Virus record (IMG/VR): IMGVR_UViG_3300025107_000085 | Location: 1 to 59,873 of that record | Length of the DNA: 59,873 bases | Direction: 5' to 3' (one strand) | Origin: a virus | Shown here: in pieces, positions 32,227 to 41,231 of the stretch | Layout: the number at the start of each line of letters is the position of its first letter | How positions within the stretch are numbered: position 1 is the first letter of the stretch | Notes under the pieces: generated by a model | Database searches by the model: none | What the model was told of the DNA's origin: nothing | The model's input: only the letters and a program-made list of their open reading frames with translations | Program-made: the position numbers and the translations under genes

Positions 32227-32373
32227 TCACCTATATTTATACCCGTATTTATTAGTTAAAATAGCTCTGTACCAAGCCGTGTGCCAATCTCTATCACTAT
32301 TAGCCCTAGTATTACATCCTATACATAATGTTATTAAAATGTATAGCCGGTAGCATGAAACGAATTTATTACT
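32227..32373 (-). pseudogene. Remnant of an HNH homing endonuclease (C-terminal end)
   Basis: An open stretch of 48 codons without a start codon encodes LCIGCNTRANSDRDWH and then TAWYRAILTNKYGYKYR, which looks like the C-terminal zinc knuckle and tail of phage HNH endonucleases. The rest of the gene is missing and the upstream frame is closed by a stop. It is probably a decayed mobile endonuclease between two methylases. Confidence 0.5.
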
Positions 32374-32397
32374 TCAGTGTTACTAGGCGACATTGCA

Positions 32398-33372
32398 TTA
32401 TATAGGTTTTATATTATTAAAATACTTATCATCTAAGTCAAATGTATGTTTAATTCTATACTTTGCTATCTCCACAGTTTCTAGATCCATCTCAATACCT
32501 AAAAAAGGCCTATTTAGTTTTCTACAAACAACCCCTAAACTACCAGTACCGCAATAGATATCAGCAACCAGTTGATTGGATGAGTTAGTTAGAAGTTTTA
32601 CAAGCCACGAAAGAATACCTAAGGGCTTAACAGATACATGTGGGTTGTTTATAGTATTGTTTACAGTTTTCTCTTCTTTGGCCGCTCTAGGACAATACTG
32701 TATATTGGTTGGTAGTGCCCCCCTACTATTAGGCACCCATTCAGTCCTATTTAATTTACTAAATGTATTACTTTTAGTCTCTGATTGCATATGCCCCTTA
32801 CCAGTTTCCTCAAATTTTCTGACTATTGAAGAATGGTCTCCTTTATACACTTGACGAGTATCCTCCAAATTAAGTAGATTGGTTCTGTATAAGGACCAAT
32901 TATTTAATTCTGACCCAACAAGCTTTTTTCTATATATAAGTATAGGGTTATAGACATTACGTATCTTACTACCATATGAACCGTCTTCTGTTTTTATACC
33001 TTTAATATGTGTACCTGCAAATGCCCAAATTAATTGATCTCTAAATTCAAACTGTGTTTGACTCATCCTAGCATATAAAATAGGGAGCATTGACGGCTGA
33101 CAAAAAATAGCTAAGTGGCCACCTGGTTTTAATTTATCATAGCATAAGTTCCATACTTCTACAGACGGCATATCGTTGTCCCAAGTATCCATTTTAACCC
33201 CATATGGAGGGTCTGTGATTATAGCATGGATAGAATCGTCTTGAAGTGCTTGCAATAAGTCTTCACATTTACCTGCGCGCACTTCAAAATTTGATCCTGT
33301 TCCTGTATATATATTGGATCTGGGACGCCCTTTTTCAGGTCTAACTTTACAATCAAAAATATCATAAATCAT
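32398..33372 (-). CDS. DNA methyltransferase (DPPY, N6-adenine/N4-cytosine)
   Basis: A 324-residue beta-class methylase: the catalytic motif TDPPYGVKMDTW near residue 53 precedes the SAM-binding end (VADIYCGTGSLGVVCRKLNR, then FLGIEMD). The central target-recognition region differs from the usual short form. It starts inside the ribosome-site region of the histidine-kinase stop. Methylation would protect phage DNA from restriction; target unknown. Confidence 0.87.
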   Translation of the reverse strand: MIYDIFDCKVRPEKGRPRSNIYTGTGSNFEVRAGKCEDLLQALQDDSIHAIITDPPYGVKMDTWDNDMPSVEVWNLCYDKLKPGGHLAIFCQPSMLPILYARMSQTQFEFRDQLIWAFAGTHIKGIKTEDGSYGSKIRNVYNPILIYRKKLVGSELNNWSLYRTNLLNLEDTRQVYKGDHSSIVRKFEETGKGHMQSETKSNTFSKLNRTEWVPNSRGALPTNIQYCPRAAKEEKTVNNTINNPHVSVKPLGILSWLVKLLTNSSNQLVADIYCGTGSLGVVCRKLNRPFLGIEMDLETVEIAKYRIKHTFDLDDKYFNNIKPI

Positions 33373-33378
33373 TATAAA

Positions 33379-36300
33379 TCACCTATCTAATACATGTCTT
33401 ATTAATACCGCTAAATCAGTTAATGTGAAGGGTTTATTTAAATAACCTAAAGCCCCCATAGTTTTTGTTTCCCCAATAGGTCCTGCATCTGAGTAACCAC
33501 TGGCAATTATTACCTTGGCTTTAGGATCATACTCCAATAGTTTTTTCAAACAAGCTATACCACCCATACCAGGCATATTAAGATCCAATATAACTAAATC
33601 TATTTTAAAGGTTTTCTTATAGATATCCAGTGCTTCTTCACCGTTTTTAGCTAATATAACATTATAGCCTTGTGTTGTCAAGTAATTTTCAGTTAAATCA
33701 GTTAAAAACTCTTCATCATCTACCACAAGTATGGTTTCATTGCCCTCAGTATAATCTGTTACTGTGATTACCGCTGTGGGCGGTTTGATAACAGCGGTTC
33801 TATCCGCCGGTAAATAAATACAAAAGGTAGTTCCTTGATCAACTACGCTATCACACGTTATATAACCTGAATGGTTTTTTACAATACCATAAACCACATA
33901 TAAACCTAAACCTGAACCACCTGTCGTTTGTTTTTTCGTAGTAAAAAAGGGATTAAAAATCTTGCTTATGTTTTCTTGTGGTATACCACACCCAGTATCA
34001 CTAACCGTAAGTACTACATAGGTGCCTTCTTTAAATTCTGTATGCCCAGCACCTATATGCGTATTACATGTTATTATATTTAAATCACCACCATCTGGCA
34101 TAGCATGTACAGCATTTATAGCAAGATTCATTATAACCTGCTCTATTTGTCCAACATCAGCCATAATAGGGTATAGGTCTTTTTCTAAGGAGTAGTCAAT
34201 GTTTATCATCTTAGGTATAGTTCTTTTCATAAGCTCTACCGTACTTTCTACTGATCTGTTTAAGCTAATTGGTTCTTTAAAACTTCTTTCCTTTTCAGAA
34301 AAGTATCTGAGCTGCCCTGTTAAGCGGGCTCCTTTATTAGCAGCCTCTACTATTGCTTGTATATACTCTTTTTTTGGTGTTTTCTCATTATTTATTTCCA
34401 GCATAATTAAATCAGAGTAGCCTAAAATAATTTGTAGTATGTTATTAAAATCATGTGATAACCCACCAGATAAGGTGCCTATGGCCTCCATTTTTTGTGC
34501 TTCACGTAATTGTTTTTCTAATCGTAATGTTTTTATTATATTACGTTTTCGTTGTATTATACGCCAAACATTATCGGCAAGGCTGAGCAAGTGGTCAACG
34601 TCTTTATTGTTGTAGTCACCATGATTTTTATTACCTACACCAAAAATAGCTACAATATTGTTACCATCAAATACGGGTACGTTCATATGATTAGTTATAG
34701 GCACATGCCCCTCTGGTAAACCACGTTTATTTATATAATTAGGATAATCATTTATAAAAATGGCTTCTCTTGTTCTCAAACAATCTGCCCATACACCACA
34801 CTTATCTAAGTTATAAGTAACATTTAATTTATCTGACCTAGAGCATTCACTCATAGCTTTGCCATTGTACGCTACTTGGGTTATTTTATCTTCATCACTA
34901 TTAACCAGACTAACATAGCTTATAGAACTGTCACAAAGTTTTGAAATACTTTCGGCCACAAAAGCAAATATACTTGCCTCATCTCTTTCTTCCATCTGAC
35001 TAAGTTCTAAAAGTATTTCTTTACGCTGGCTTAGTAACTTGGTTTCTTCCTCCGCCTGTTTGCGCTCAGATATGTCTGTAATAACACAATGTGTTTGTTT
35101 AAAATTACCATTGTTATCATAACCAACCCTACCACTGACACTAACCCAGACTGGAGTACCATCAGCTTTATTTAAAATATATTCTATACCAGAAAGATAA
35201 CCAACTTTTTTTAATTTAGGTAGTTGCTCATTTATATAGGTATGATATCTTTTATCAACAAAATCTAATATATTACGTTTTTGTACTTCTTCTTTTTTAT
35301 ACCCTAATAATTCTAGCCAAGCATTATTAACATCAAGTAATTCACCGTGTATGCCTAAGGATTGATAGGCCAACGGTGCGTTCATAAACAAATCTTTATA
35401 TTTTTTCTCATTTTCTATAAGGCGTATTGAGGCTTTTTGTAAGTCTTGTTGACGTAATTCATTTGATCGTAACGCAAGAAAAATACCAAACAAACCTATT
35501 ATATACACTGCTGCATGGCAATATAAATCTACTATCATTTTAGAATCTGCCAAGTCATGCATATGATCCATTGGAAGGCTTACACTTAGTGCGCCTACTA
35601 ATTCCCCATCCTTAAATTGTTTGTGGCATACTTTACAGCCCTCCACTGCGTAAATAGTGTGTATATACCTAAAAGTGTTATCATCCACATAGTAGCTTTC
35701 TATTTTTTTACCTTCTTTTATAGACTCTAATAATTTGTTTTCCCAAAGTTCTGGCTGATCTTTTGTATTAAAACCCAGAATGCGGGCGGAGCTGGCTGCT
35801 TTGTGGGTATCTAATGTTACTCCAGCCTCATCAAAGTTTTTTAGCGTAGTATATGAGTACCTCATTACGACGCTGGGATTGAATAAAGGATTACTAGTAC
35901 TACCATTAAGACACTCTTTCACATTTGCATGTGTTTCTTTTTTATGAGTTGTCATATTAGAGTTGGGTAGCCCCCCATAGTTAGTAATCCAGGATCTAAG
36001 CAATAAATCCTTTTCAAAAATGTTTTGTGCTTCAAGCAAAGCTGTGTGTTCTATAATATTATGTATTCTAGTGTGGTTATAACCTAAGGAGCTGGCTATA
36101 AGTGCGGTCCAAATAAAGAATACTATGGAATACGCGGTTGTATTAAGTTTACCACCAAATTTAGTTGTAAACAATAACAATATGGCTACTATTGCCACAA
36201 ACAACACTAAGTAAGGTATTACTTCTTTTACACCGTATTTAGGATATTTTTGTTGTATAGGTAGTTTTGAAAACCATTTATGCAATGCAACACTGTACGG

Positions 36301-36996
36301 TGATCCTTCATCTATTATCCAATCCTTCATATAATTGTCAATAGTGGATAGTATGTTTAAATGTTGATCTTTACGTGTAGCAAATAGTGCGGTGGAGGGA
36401 GAAAAAAATAAACCCGTTCTTTTTATATTATATGTTTTTAACGCGGCAGCATCATGGATATTGTTGGCCACAATAAATGTGGTCTCATTACTACTTATAC
36501 TATTAAATAATTCAGCATAACTTTGGTAATATAACAAAGTAGGTTTAATACCAACACTATTGCAATAGTCGTAAAAAGAATTTGCAATTACTGTGTCTTT
36601 TATAACCCCTACACGCTTATTATTCAACTCCGTAAAAGTATTTATACTTGTGTTAGTGTGTGTATAAACAACACCCCAAAAAGTAAATAAAGGTATAGAT
36701 GAGAAACTAAGAGTTTCTTCAAGAGAATCTGTTTTTGCAATAGCTGGTAATAGGTCTATTTTACCTGTTTTTAGTTCATCCAAGCACTCTGAAAAATTAC
36801 AGCTTTTGTAAGTTATATTCCAACCCTCCATAGCTGCTATATTATCCAAAACATCTACATACAGGCCTTGTGCTTTATCTTCGTCATAGTAAGTTATAGG
36901 TTTATTTTCAAACACACCTACTACTAAATCGTTAGCAGAAGTAGCTTGTGTTAATAAAACTAGTATGATGCTAAATAATACTGCTTTTAGGGTCAT
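33379..36996 (-). CDS. Hybrid sensor histidine kinase with haem-binding sensor
   Basis: A 1205-residue membrane sensor. Order: signal peptide (1-22); periplasmic solute-binding type 3 domain (about 23-245); membrane helices (about 258-277 and 287-305); a DUF3365-like domain with one c-type haem site C454-K-V-C457-H458; a third membrane helix (about 488-508); PAS (530-648); GAF (660-815); HisKA with H848 in LSHDFNN; an ATPase domain ending in DTGCGIP and GGSGLGLYVV; and a receiver domain (DDEEF, LVILDLNMPGMGG) to residue 1205. It would sense a small molecule or redox state. Such a full sensor is rare in phages. No separate response regulator is seen. GAGGTGG precedes the ATG. Confidence 0.9.
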   Translation of the reverse strand: MTLKAVLFSIILVLLTQATSANDLVVGVFENKPITYYDEDKAQGLYVDVLDNIAAMEGWNITYKSCNFSECLDELKTGKIDLLPAIAKTDSLEETLSFSSIPLFTFWGVVYTHTNTSINTFTELNNKRVGVIKDTVIANSFYDYCNSVGIKPTLLYYQSYAELFNSISSNETTFIVANNIHDAAALKTYNIKRTGLFFSPSTALFATRKDQHLNILSTIDNYMKDWIIDEGSPYSVALHKWFSKLPIQQKYPKYGVKEVIPYLVLFVAIVAILLLFTTKFGGKLNTTAYSIVFFIWTALIASSLGYNHTRIHNIIEHTALLEAQNIFEKDLLLRSWITNYGGLPNSNMTTHKKETHANVKECLNGSTSNPLFNPSVVMRYSYTTLKNFDEAGVTLDTHKAASSARILGFNTKDQPELWENKLLESIKEGKKIESYYVDDNTFRYIHTIYAVEGCKVCHKQFKDGELVGALSVSLPMDHMHDLADSKMIVDLYCHAAVYIIGLFGIFLALRSNELRQQDLQKASIRLIENEKKYKDLFMNAPLAYQSLGIHGELLDVNNAWLELLGYKKEEVQKRNILDFVDKRYHTYINEQLPKLKKVGYLSGIEYILNKADGTPVWVSVSGRVGYDNNGNFKQTHCVITDISERKQAEEETKLLSQRKEILLELSQMEERDEASIFAFVAESISKLCDSSISYVSLVNSDEDKITQVAYNGKAMSECSRSDKLNVTYNLDKCGVWADCLRTREAIFINDYPNYINKRGLPEGHVPITNHMNVPVFDGNNIVAIFGVGNKNHGDYNNKDVDHLLSLADNVWRIIQRKRNIIKTLRLEKQLREAQKMEAIGTLSGGLSHDFNNILQIILGYSDLIMLEINNEKTPKKEYIQAIVEAANKGARLTGQLRYFSEKERSFKEPISLNRSVESTVELMKRTIPKMINIDYSLEKDLYPIMADVGQIEQVIMNLAINAVHAMPDGGDLNIITCNTHIGAGHTEFKEGTYVVLTVSDTGCGIPQENISKIFNPFFTTKKQTTGGSGLGLYVVYGIVKNHSGYITCDSVVDQGTTFCIYLPADRTAVIKPPTAVITVTDYTEGNETILVVDDEEFLTDLTENYLTTQGYNVILAKNGEEALDIYKKTFKIDLVILDLNMPGMGGIACLKKLLEYDPKAKVIIASGYSDAGPIGETKTMGALGYLNKPFTLTDLAVLIRHVLDR

Positions 36997-37013
36997 ATTG
37001 CCACCTCTATAAT

Positions 37014-37046
37014 AAAGGGCTGATGCTTTAATAACATCAGCCCTTT
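37014..37046 (-). terminator. Intrinsic terminator between the FN3 genes and the kinase
   Basis: AAAGGGCTGATG and CATCAGCCCTTT form a 12-bp stem around a 9-base loop, followed on the - strand by TATTATAG. It lies 60 bp after the end of the gene at 37106 and just before the kinase start, so the kinase needs its own promoter. TTGATA-17-TGTTAT overlapping this hairpin is a weak candidate. Confidence 0.65.
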
Positions 37047-37105
37047 AAGTAGCTATCAATTTTTACAGAGTTTAAAAACTCTTTTTAATAAACACAACAT
37101 TTTGT

Positions 37106-37414
37106 TTAACCAACTTGTACTATCTCCAACACGCCGGGGGCATTTGGAGCAATAAAATCTAAAGGGACCGCAGTTGCAACACTCATGTCACTTTCATTGC
37201 CCCCACCATCGTATGCAGTTACACCTAAATTAAAAACACCCTCTTTTCCTGTGGCTATTGTAGATAAATCTACTTCCATGGCCATACCAAGATCAATTGA
37301 AGGAGAATCATAGGTTAATTCCATTGTCGCATCTACAAAATAAAGCTTATACCCAGTCACATCAGCACTACTTGAACCAGGAAACCTTAGAGTTTTACTT
37401 ACAATTTTTGCCAT
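37106..37414 (-). CDS. Fibronectin-III-like small protein
   Basis: A 102-residue beta protein with FN3-like strands (TGYKLYFVDAT, FNLGVTAYDGGGNESDM) and a Pro/Ala-rich end (APNAPGVLEIVQ). It has no signal peptide. It follows the larger secreted FN3 protein and shares its motifs. It is likely a virion surface or adhesion module. Confidence 0.65.
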   Translation of the reverse strand: MAKIVSKTLRFPGSSSADVTGYKLYFVDATMELTYDSPSIDLGMAMEVDLSTIATGKEGVFNLGVTAYDGGGNESDMSVATAVPLDFIAPNAPGVLEIVQVG

Positions 37415-37432
37415 TTTAATTTCCTCCTAAAT

Positions 37433-38122
37433 TTATTGTATTATTATTGGTCCGGCGCCGGCTACCCAGCCCGAAATTAGTTTTGGGGCAGACACCCAAG
37501 CTACCATATTGTCTGCTTTTAAATCCACCCTATATAAACCTGTAACAGGTAACTTTATAATTATTACATTTGTATTTATTGTAGATATTATACGGTAAAC
37601 CTTTTTATTAATATCATATAGCCTGAATGTGTAAGAAATCGCACCAGATACCACAGGCCAAGATACAACAATATCCTTGTCCGTGGTACCTACGTATAAG
37701 TTCCCACCCAAAAGTTGAGCATCAGGATAATTTATTAATATAGTATTAGGGTCTAATGCCCCATCAAGCACGGGTGGCTCTATAACAGGGTCAACCTGAG
37801 CAGTTGCCACAACGACTTCTTTGGAATAGTCACTTTCAAAACCATCGGTATCATAAGCGGTTGCAGCAAAGTATAGGGTAACACCGTCTGGTACACCTAC
37901 TACTGTGTATGTTACCCTGCCATCTTTGGTCGCTGGTAATCCGACATCTATGCCCATTGTATAACTACGGGTTGCTGAACCGTAATAAATTTTATACCCT
38001 TTTAAGTTAGTTTCAGTATTCGGTGCCCAAGCAAAAGTTAGATCTGCCGCATACGAAGTATTACTTATACTGAGTAAACATAGAAATAAAATTAATATTG
38101 TGCTTTTAATAAAATGGCGCAT
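37433..38122 (-). CDS. Secreted FN3-domain protein
   Basis: A 229-residue protein with a clear signal peptide (basic start, hydrophobic ILILFLCLLSI, cleavage near SYAA, residues 24-28). The first domain is FN3-like (LKGYKIYYGS, LYFAATAYDTDGFESDYSKE) and a second beta domain follows. Export to the periplasm or surface is expected, which is unusual for a phage gene and points to alteration of the infected cell envelope. It ends 18 bp before the small FN3 gene. Confidence 0.7.
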   Translation of the reverse strand: MRHFIKSTILILFLCLLSISNTSYAADLTFAWAPNTETNLKGYKIYYGSATRSYTMGIDVGLPATKDGRVTYTVVGVPDGVTLYFAATAYDTDGFESDYSKEVVVATAQVDPVIEPPVLDGALDPNTILINYPDAQLLGGNLYVGTTDKDIVVSWPVVSGAISYTFRLYDINKKVYRIISTINTNVIIIKLPVTGLYRVDLKADNMVAWVSAPKLISGWVAGAGPIIIQ

Positions 38123-38125
38123 TAT

Positions 38126-39700
38126 TTATAACCCCAAGTCATTGTATATATCATCTATATTATGAATTATTTTATAAGGTATATTTAGTTTATTATATGT
38201 ATTTAGTATATTAGTATTTACATCACTTCTAAATTTAGGGTCCAAATCACGTACACCATCAGCTAACTGAAAGTTAAACATATCCATATTTGGTATATAA
38301 ATAGTCTTATATAAATTTAGTATATGGTCCTTTATTACACCTTCATAGGCCGACATTGTAGAATTGCTGCCATGTATAGTAAGATCGTAACAATAAGCGT
38401 CCATTACAGACCTATCAGCAATAACAAAATCAACCTTATCTTGTAATTCTAATTCCTCAGTTATTTGTTTACATGTTAACCATCTTGGAGTATGGGAACC
38501 TGCCCCCTTATTTATAATAAAGGGGCATTTCCGAGCTAACTCATCAAGTACTATGGCATTTTTACCAGACAACTTCATTTTAGTACAAAGACTATACGCT
38601 ATGGTGCTTTTTCCAGAGTTTTTTAATACTGTACCATCTGCATGGAGAAATAAATTATTACCGTCAAGAGTAAATCCATAATAAGTGCCAATACCAAGAG
38701 GGGTTACATTACGTATGCCCACTCTTGATGTTGTTCTTTGAGGATTTTTTACCTGTACCGCCTTTTTATGTGCAAGTTTACATGGTATTATATCTATACC
38801 TCTTGTTAAATTTACCCTATAATAATATCCCTCTTTACCATTATTTGTGCAAACACATTTTACTTTTTTTATTGTTGTGTGTATACCGCAACTTCTAGAA
38901 ATATAAAATAAATCATAGGCTAGTTGTTTAGACTTTAATTTTACTTCATATCTACCTTTACTACGTTGATCTAAGTGTCCATCGGCATCCAGTATACCGG
39001 CTATAATGGATAAACGTTGTTCTATACTTGCATTAAAATAATCTAAGGGTATATGTTTATTATTAATTAAATTATATTTCTGTAAATCAACTAAAAAACT
39101 ATTCCCTTTACCTCTAACATTAGTTATTCCATAAGTATACTTAGTATTACCAACGTGTTTAAAAAACAAATTTCTGCTTTCAGCGAAACACTTAAATGTA
39201 TTTAATATAATTTCATCTGTATTAGTTAATCTTGTTCCTGCTGAATGCCCATCACCAAGCCAAACACCCAGTATATATGGCGGTATTGCTAAGGTACTAC
39301 TTACTGCTCTTTTAATAACAGCATTAAACTTACAAAGAATTCTTTGTTTTTGTTTACCTAATTTTAAATAATTTTTTACTGTTATTATACGTATATCACC
39401 TAATTGTTGCTTTTTTAGTGATCTTTTTGTAGCCCCACTTTTACGAGATTGTGAGTATTGTAATACTAACTCGTGACTTGCATTATAAATATGTTTTATT
39501 CCATCAATATATTCAAATTCATAAAGATCTTCCCTACCGTCTTTAAGTTCCAACACTCTTCTTGGGGTAGAGTCATCCCCCATTAAAACATCACCAACTA
39601 CTATAAGTTCGACTGGTTTTATGGTACCATCATACATTCTAACTAAGGTGCCTTTACCAAAACAACCATGCGTGCCGCTAATAGCTATAATTTTCTTCAT
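38126..39700 (-). CDS. P-loop NTPase (NadR/AAA_28-like) interrupted by an intein
   Basis: The host protein is about 175 residues once spliced: residues 1-12 (MKKIIAISGTHG) joined to 362-524 (SGKSTIAYSLC) restore a Walker A GTHGSGKST. An inserted intein spans 13-361: it starts CFGKGTLVRMYDG (C13), has LAGLIDADG-type blocks (VWLGDGHSAG, ILDADGHLDQ), and ends TVLKN before S362. The extein (ADRSVMDAYCYD, then YNKLNIPYKIIHN) resembles AAA_28 / NadR C-terminal ATPases, which include ribosylnicotinamide kinase. The penultimate intein residue is Lys instead of the usual His. Confidence 0.85.
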   Translation of the reverse strand: MKKIIAISGTHGCFGKGTLVRMYDGTIKPVELIVVGDVLMGDDSTPRRVLELKDGREDLYEFEYIDGIKHIYNASHELVLQYSQSRKSGATKRSLKKQQLGDIRIITVKNYLKLGKQKQRILCKFNAVIKRAVSSTLAIPPYILGVWLGDGHSAGTRLTNTDEIILNTFKCFAESRNLFFKHVGNTKYTYGITNVRGKGNSFLVDLQKYNLINNKHIPLDYFNASIEQRLSIIAGILDADGHLDQRSKGRYEVKLKSKQLAYDLFYISRSCGIHTTIKKVKCVCTNNGKEGYYYRVNLTRGIDIIPCKLAHKKAVQVKNPQRTTSRVGIRNVTPLGIGTYYGFTLDGNNLFLHADGTVLKNSGKSTIAYSLCTKMKLSGKNAIVLDELARKCPFIINKGAGSHTPRWLTCKQITEELELQDKVDFVIADRSVMDAYCYDLTIHGSNSTMSAYEGVIKDHILNLYKTIYIPNMDMFNFQLADGVRDLDPKFRSDVNTNILNTYNKLNIPYKIIHNIDDIYNDLGL

Positions 39701-39701
39701 A

Positions 39702-40478
39702 CTACATCCATACCCCAGACATATCCAAAGAGCGGCCTACCGGATTAGCAATCTGAATAAGCTTTCTTAAATTACAAGAAAAGGAGTTGCCGTAACTTCC
39801 ATTTTGAAGCTTTGTAATAAAATGTGTAGATTCTGGATAGCGTTCAACATACAGTGCCAGTAGATCCCCCATAAATTCCTCACTATTTAAATTAGCGAAC
39901 ATTTCATTACAGGCCGTAAAATCACTGTCTTCAAAACCCCAAAAGCTACCATCAACAATGGCATAGTCATAAACAATGTCATCTTGTGTACGTCTTACGC
40001 ATACCACCAATACATCTAAAATGAGGTCCTCTGCCACGCCCACTTTCATTCTGCGAGGCAGTATATCTACTGCTTTAACGTGCTCAGGATAGATAGAGGC
40101 ATTTGATAACAATTTTTTACTGTTGCCTTTAACCGACTTAATTTCAATAGCTACCTTAGCGTCCAAAGACACGATATCAAAAGCACACTGAGATGGCATA
40201 ACCTGCCATGTAAATTCTGGGAACATAGAAGAGATATACTTTCTAAGCCTCTCAGAATTTTTATCTACACTGCCATTAAAAGTCCATGATCTGTCAGCGG
40301 CAGACAGCCATTCAGCACACACCCTGGCTACGGCTAATTTAAGGGGGTTATTGCTAATGGTTATTCTAATATTATTTTTAGGTTCTTTGTACACCTTATT
40401 GTGGGTTGCTTCCATTCCTAATGCTGAGTTAACTAATACAAAACTATTTCCTTTTCCTTGTGCTTGTTGCATACTCAT
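39702..40478 (-). CDS. Hypothetical protein, candidate PD-(D/E)xK nuclease
   Basis: A 258-residue protein with CAFDIVSLDAKVAIEIKSVKG, a D-x(n)-ExK pattern typical of restriction-like nucleases. AAGGAG lies upstream. It ends in TAG, 1 bp before the intein gene start. It could be a restriction enzyme, a repair nuclease or a homing enzyme; no known family recognised. Confidence 0.55.
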   Translation of the reverse strand: MSMQQAQGKGNSFVLVNSALGMEATHNKVYKEPKNNIRITISNNPLKLAVARVCAEWLSAADRSWTFNGSVDKNSERLRKYISSMFPEFTWQVMPSQCAFDIVSLDAKVAIEIKSVKGNSKKLLSNASIYPEHVKAVDILPRRMKVGVAEDLILDVLVVCVRRTQDDIVYDYAIVDGSFWGFEDSDFTACNEMFANLNSEEFMGDLLALYVERYPESTHFITKLQNGSYGNSFSCNLRKLIQIANPVGRSLDMSGVWM

Positions 40479-40491
40479 AATTAAAATCTCC

Positions 40492-40680
40492 TTAGTTTAA
40501 ATCTAGGCCTAATGCTACTGTGGCTAATTCACCACCACAATCGCAGAGTAATTGGCTGCCAAAAACTTTTGTATCAAGTACTTTTTTTGCGCCACAATTT
40601 TTACATACGTAATTAAATAATCTTAAATTAGCCACTTCTTTTTTATCTGCTGCTTTTTTTCTACCATTTTCTTTATACAT
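40492..40680 (-). CDS. Small zinc-ribbon protein
   Basis: A 62-residue basic protein with YVCKNCGAKK and LLCDCGGE, a zinc-ribbon arrangement. The N-terminus is Lys-rich (NGRKKAADKKEV). It is coupled to the upstream gene by adjacency. Function unknown. Confidence 0.65.
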   Translation of the reverse strand: MYKENGRKKAADKKEVANLRLFNYVCKNCGAKKVLDTKVFGSQLLCDCGGELATVALGLDLN

Positions 40681-41175
40681 TTATTCTTCCTCTGGCATCA
40701 TATCATAAAATGCTGGATCTACCGATAATATATAAGCGGCTGACATACCCAGCGCTTCTTTATTTTCGTTTGCTAACCAAACATACTTAGGTTTATCTGC
40801 CCAAATTCTAAGACGTTCTTTAATTATACGTCTAGCGAAATCTTGCTCAATAATCAACGTTTTAAATTGATTGCTGTATCTACTTCTAATATATCTGAGG
40901 TAACCGCTGCGCATAAGAGCCCATATTAAAGATATTTTCCACTCATGCAGTAAATCTTCGGTGGTTACATAAACTATTCGATATCCATTAAATCTAGTAT
41001 CTATACTATCATCGGTTAGTTTATAGTTTACACTATAAATACCGTTAATAACTACACCAAACATTGGAATAGCGATGTAAAAAGACGATTTGTTTGTTGT
41101 AAAATCTAATCTATATGTTAAAAATAGTGCTTTTAGTATAATTTCAACTTCTGTGGCTAATGCGTCAATATTCAT
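40681..41175 (-). CDS. Hypothetical protein
   Basis: A 164-residue mixed alpha/beta protein (for example FGVVINGIYSVNYKL, FARRIIKERLRIWADK). The ATG at 41175 is preferred because AGGTAA sits just before it. No family recognised. Confidence 0.65.
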   Translation of the reverse strand: MNIDALATEVEIILKALFLTYRLDFTTNKSSFYIAIPMFGVVINGIYSVNYKLTDDSIDTRFNGYRIVYVTTEDLLHEWKISLIWALMRSGYLRYIRSRYSNQFKTLIIEQDFARRIIKERLRIWADKPKYVWLANENKEALGMSAAYILSVDPAFYDMMPEEE

Positions 41176-41231
41176 AAAATTTACCTGCAATTAGATAGGG
41201 GCTTATAAAGCCCCCATCCATTTATAGATTA

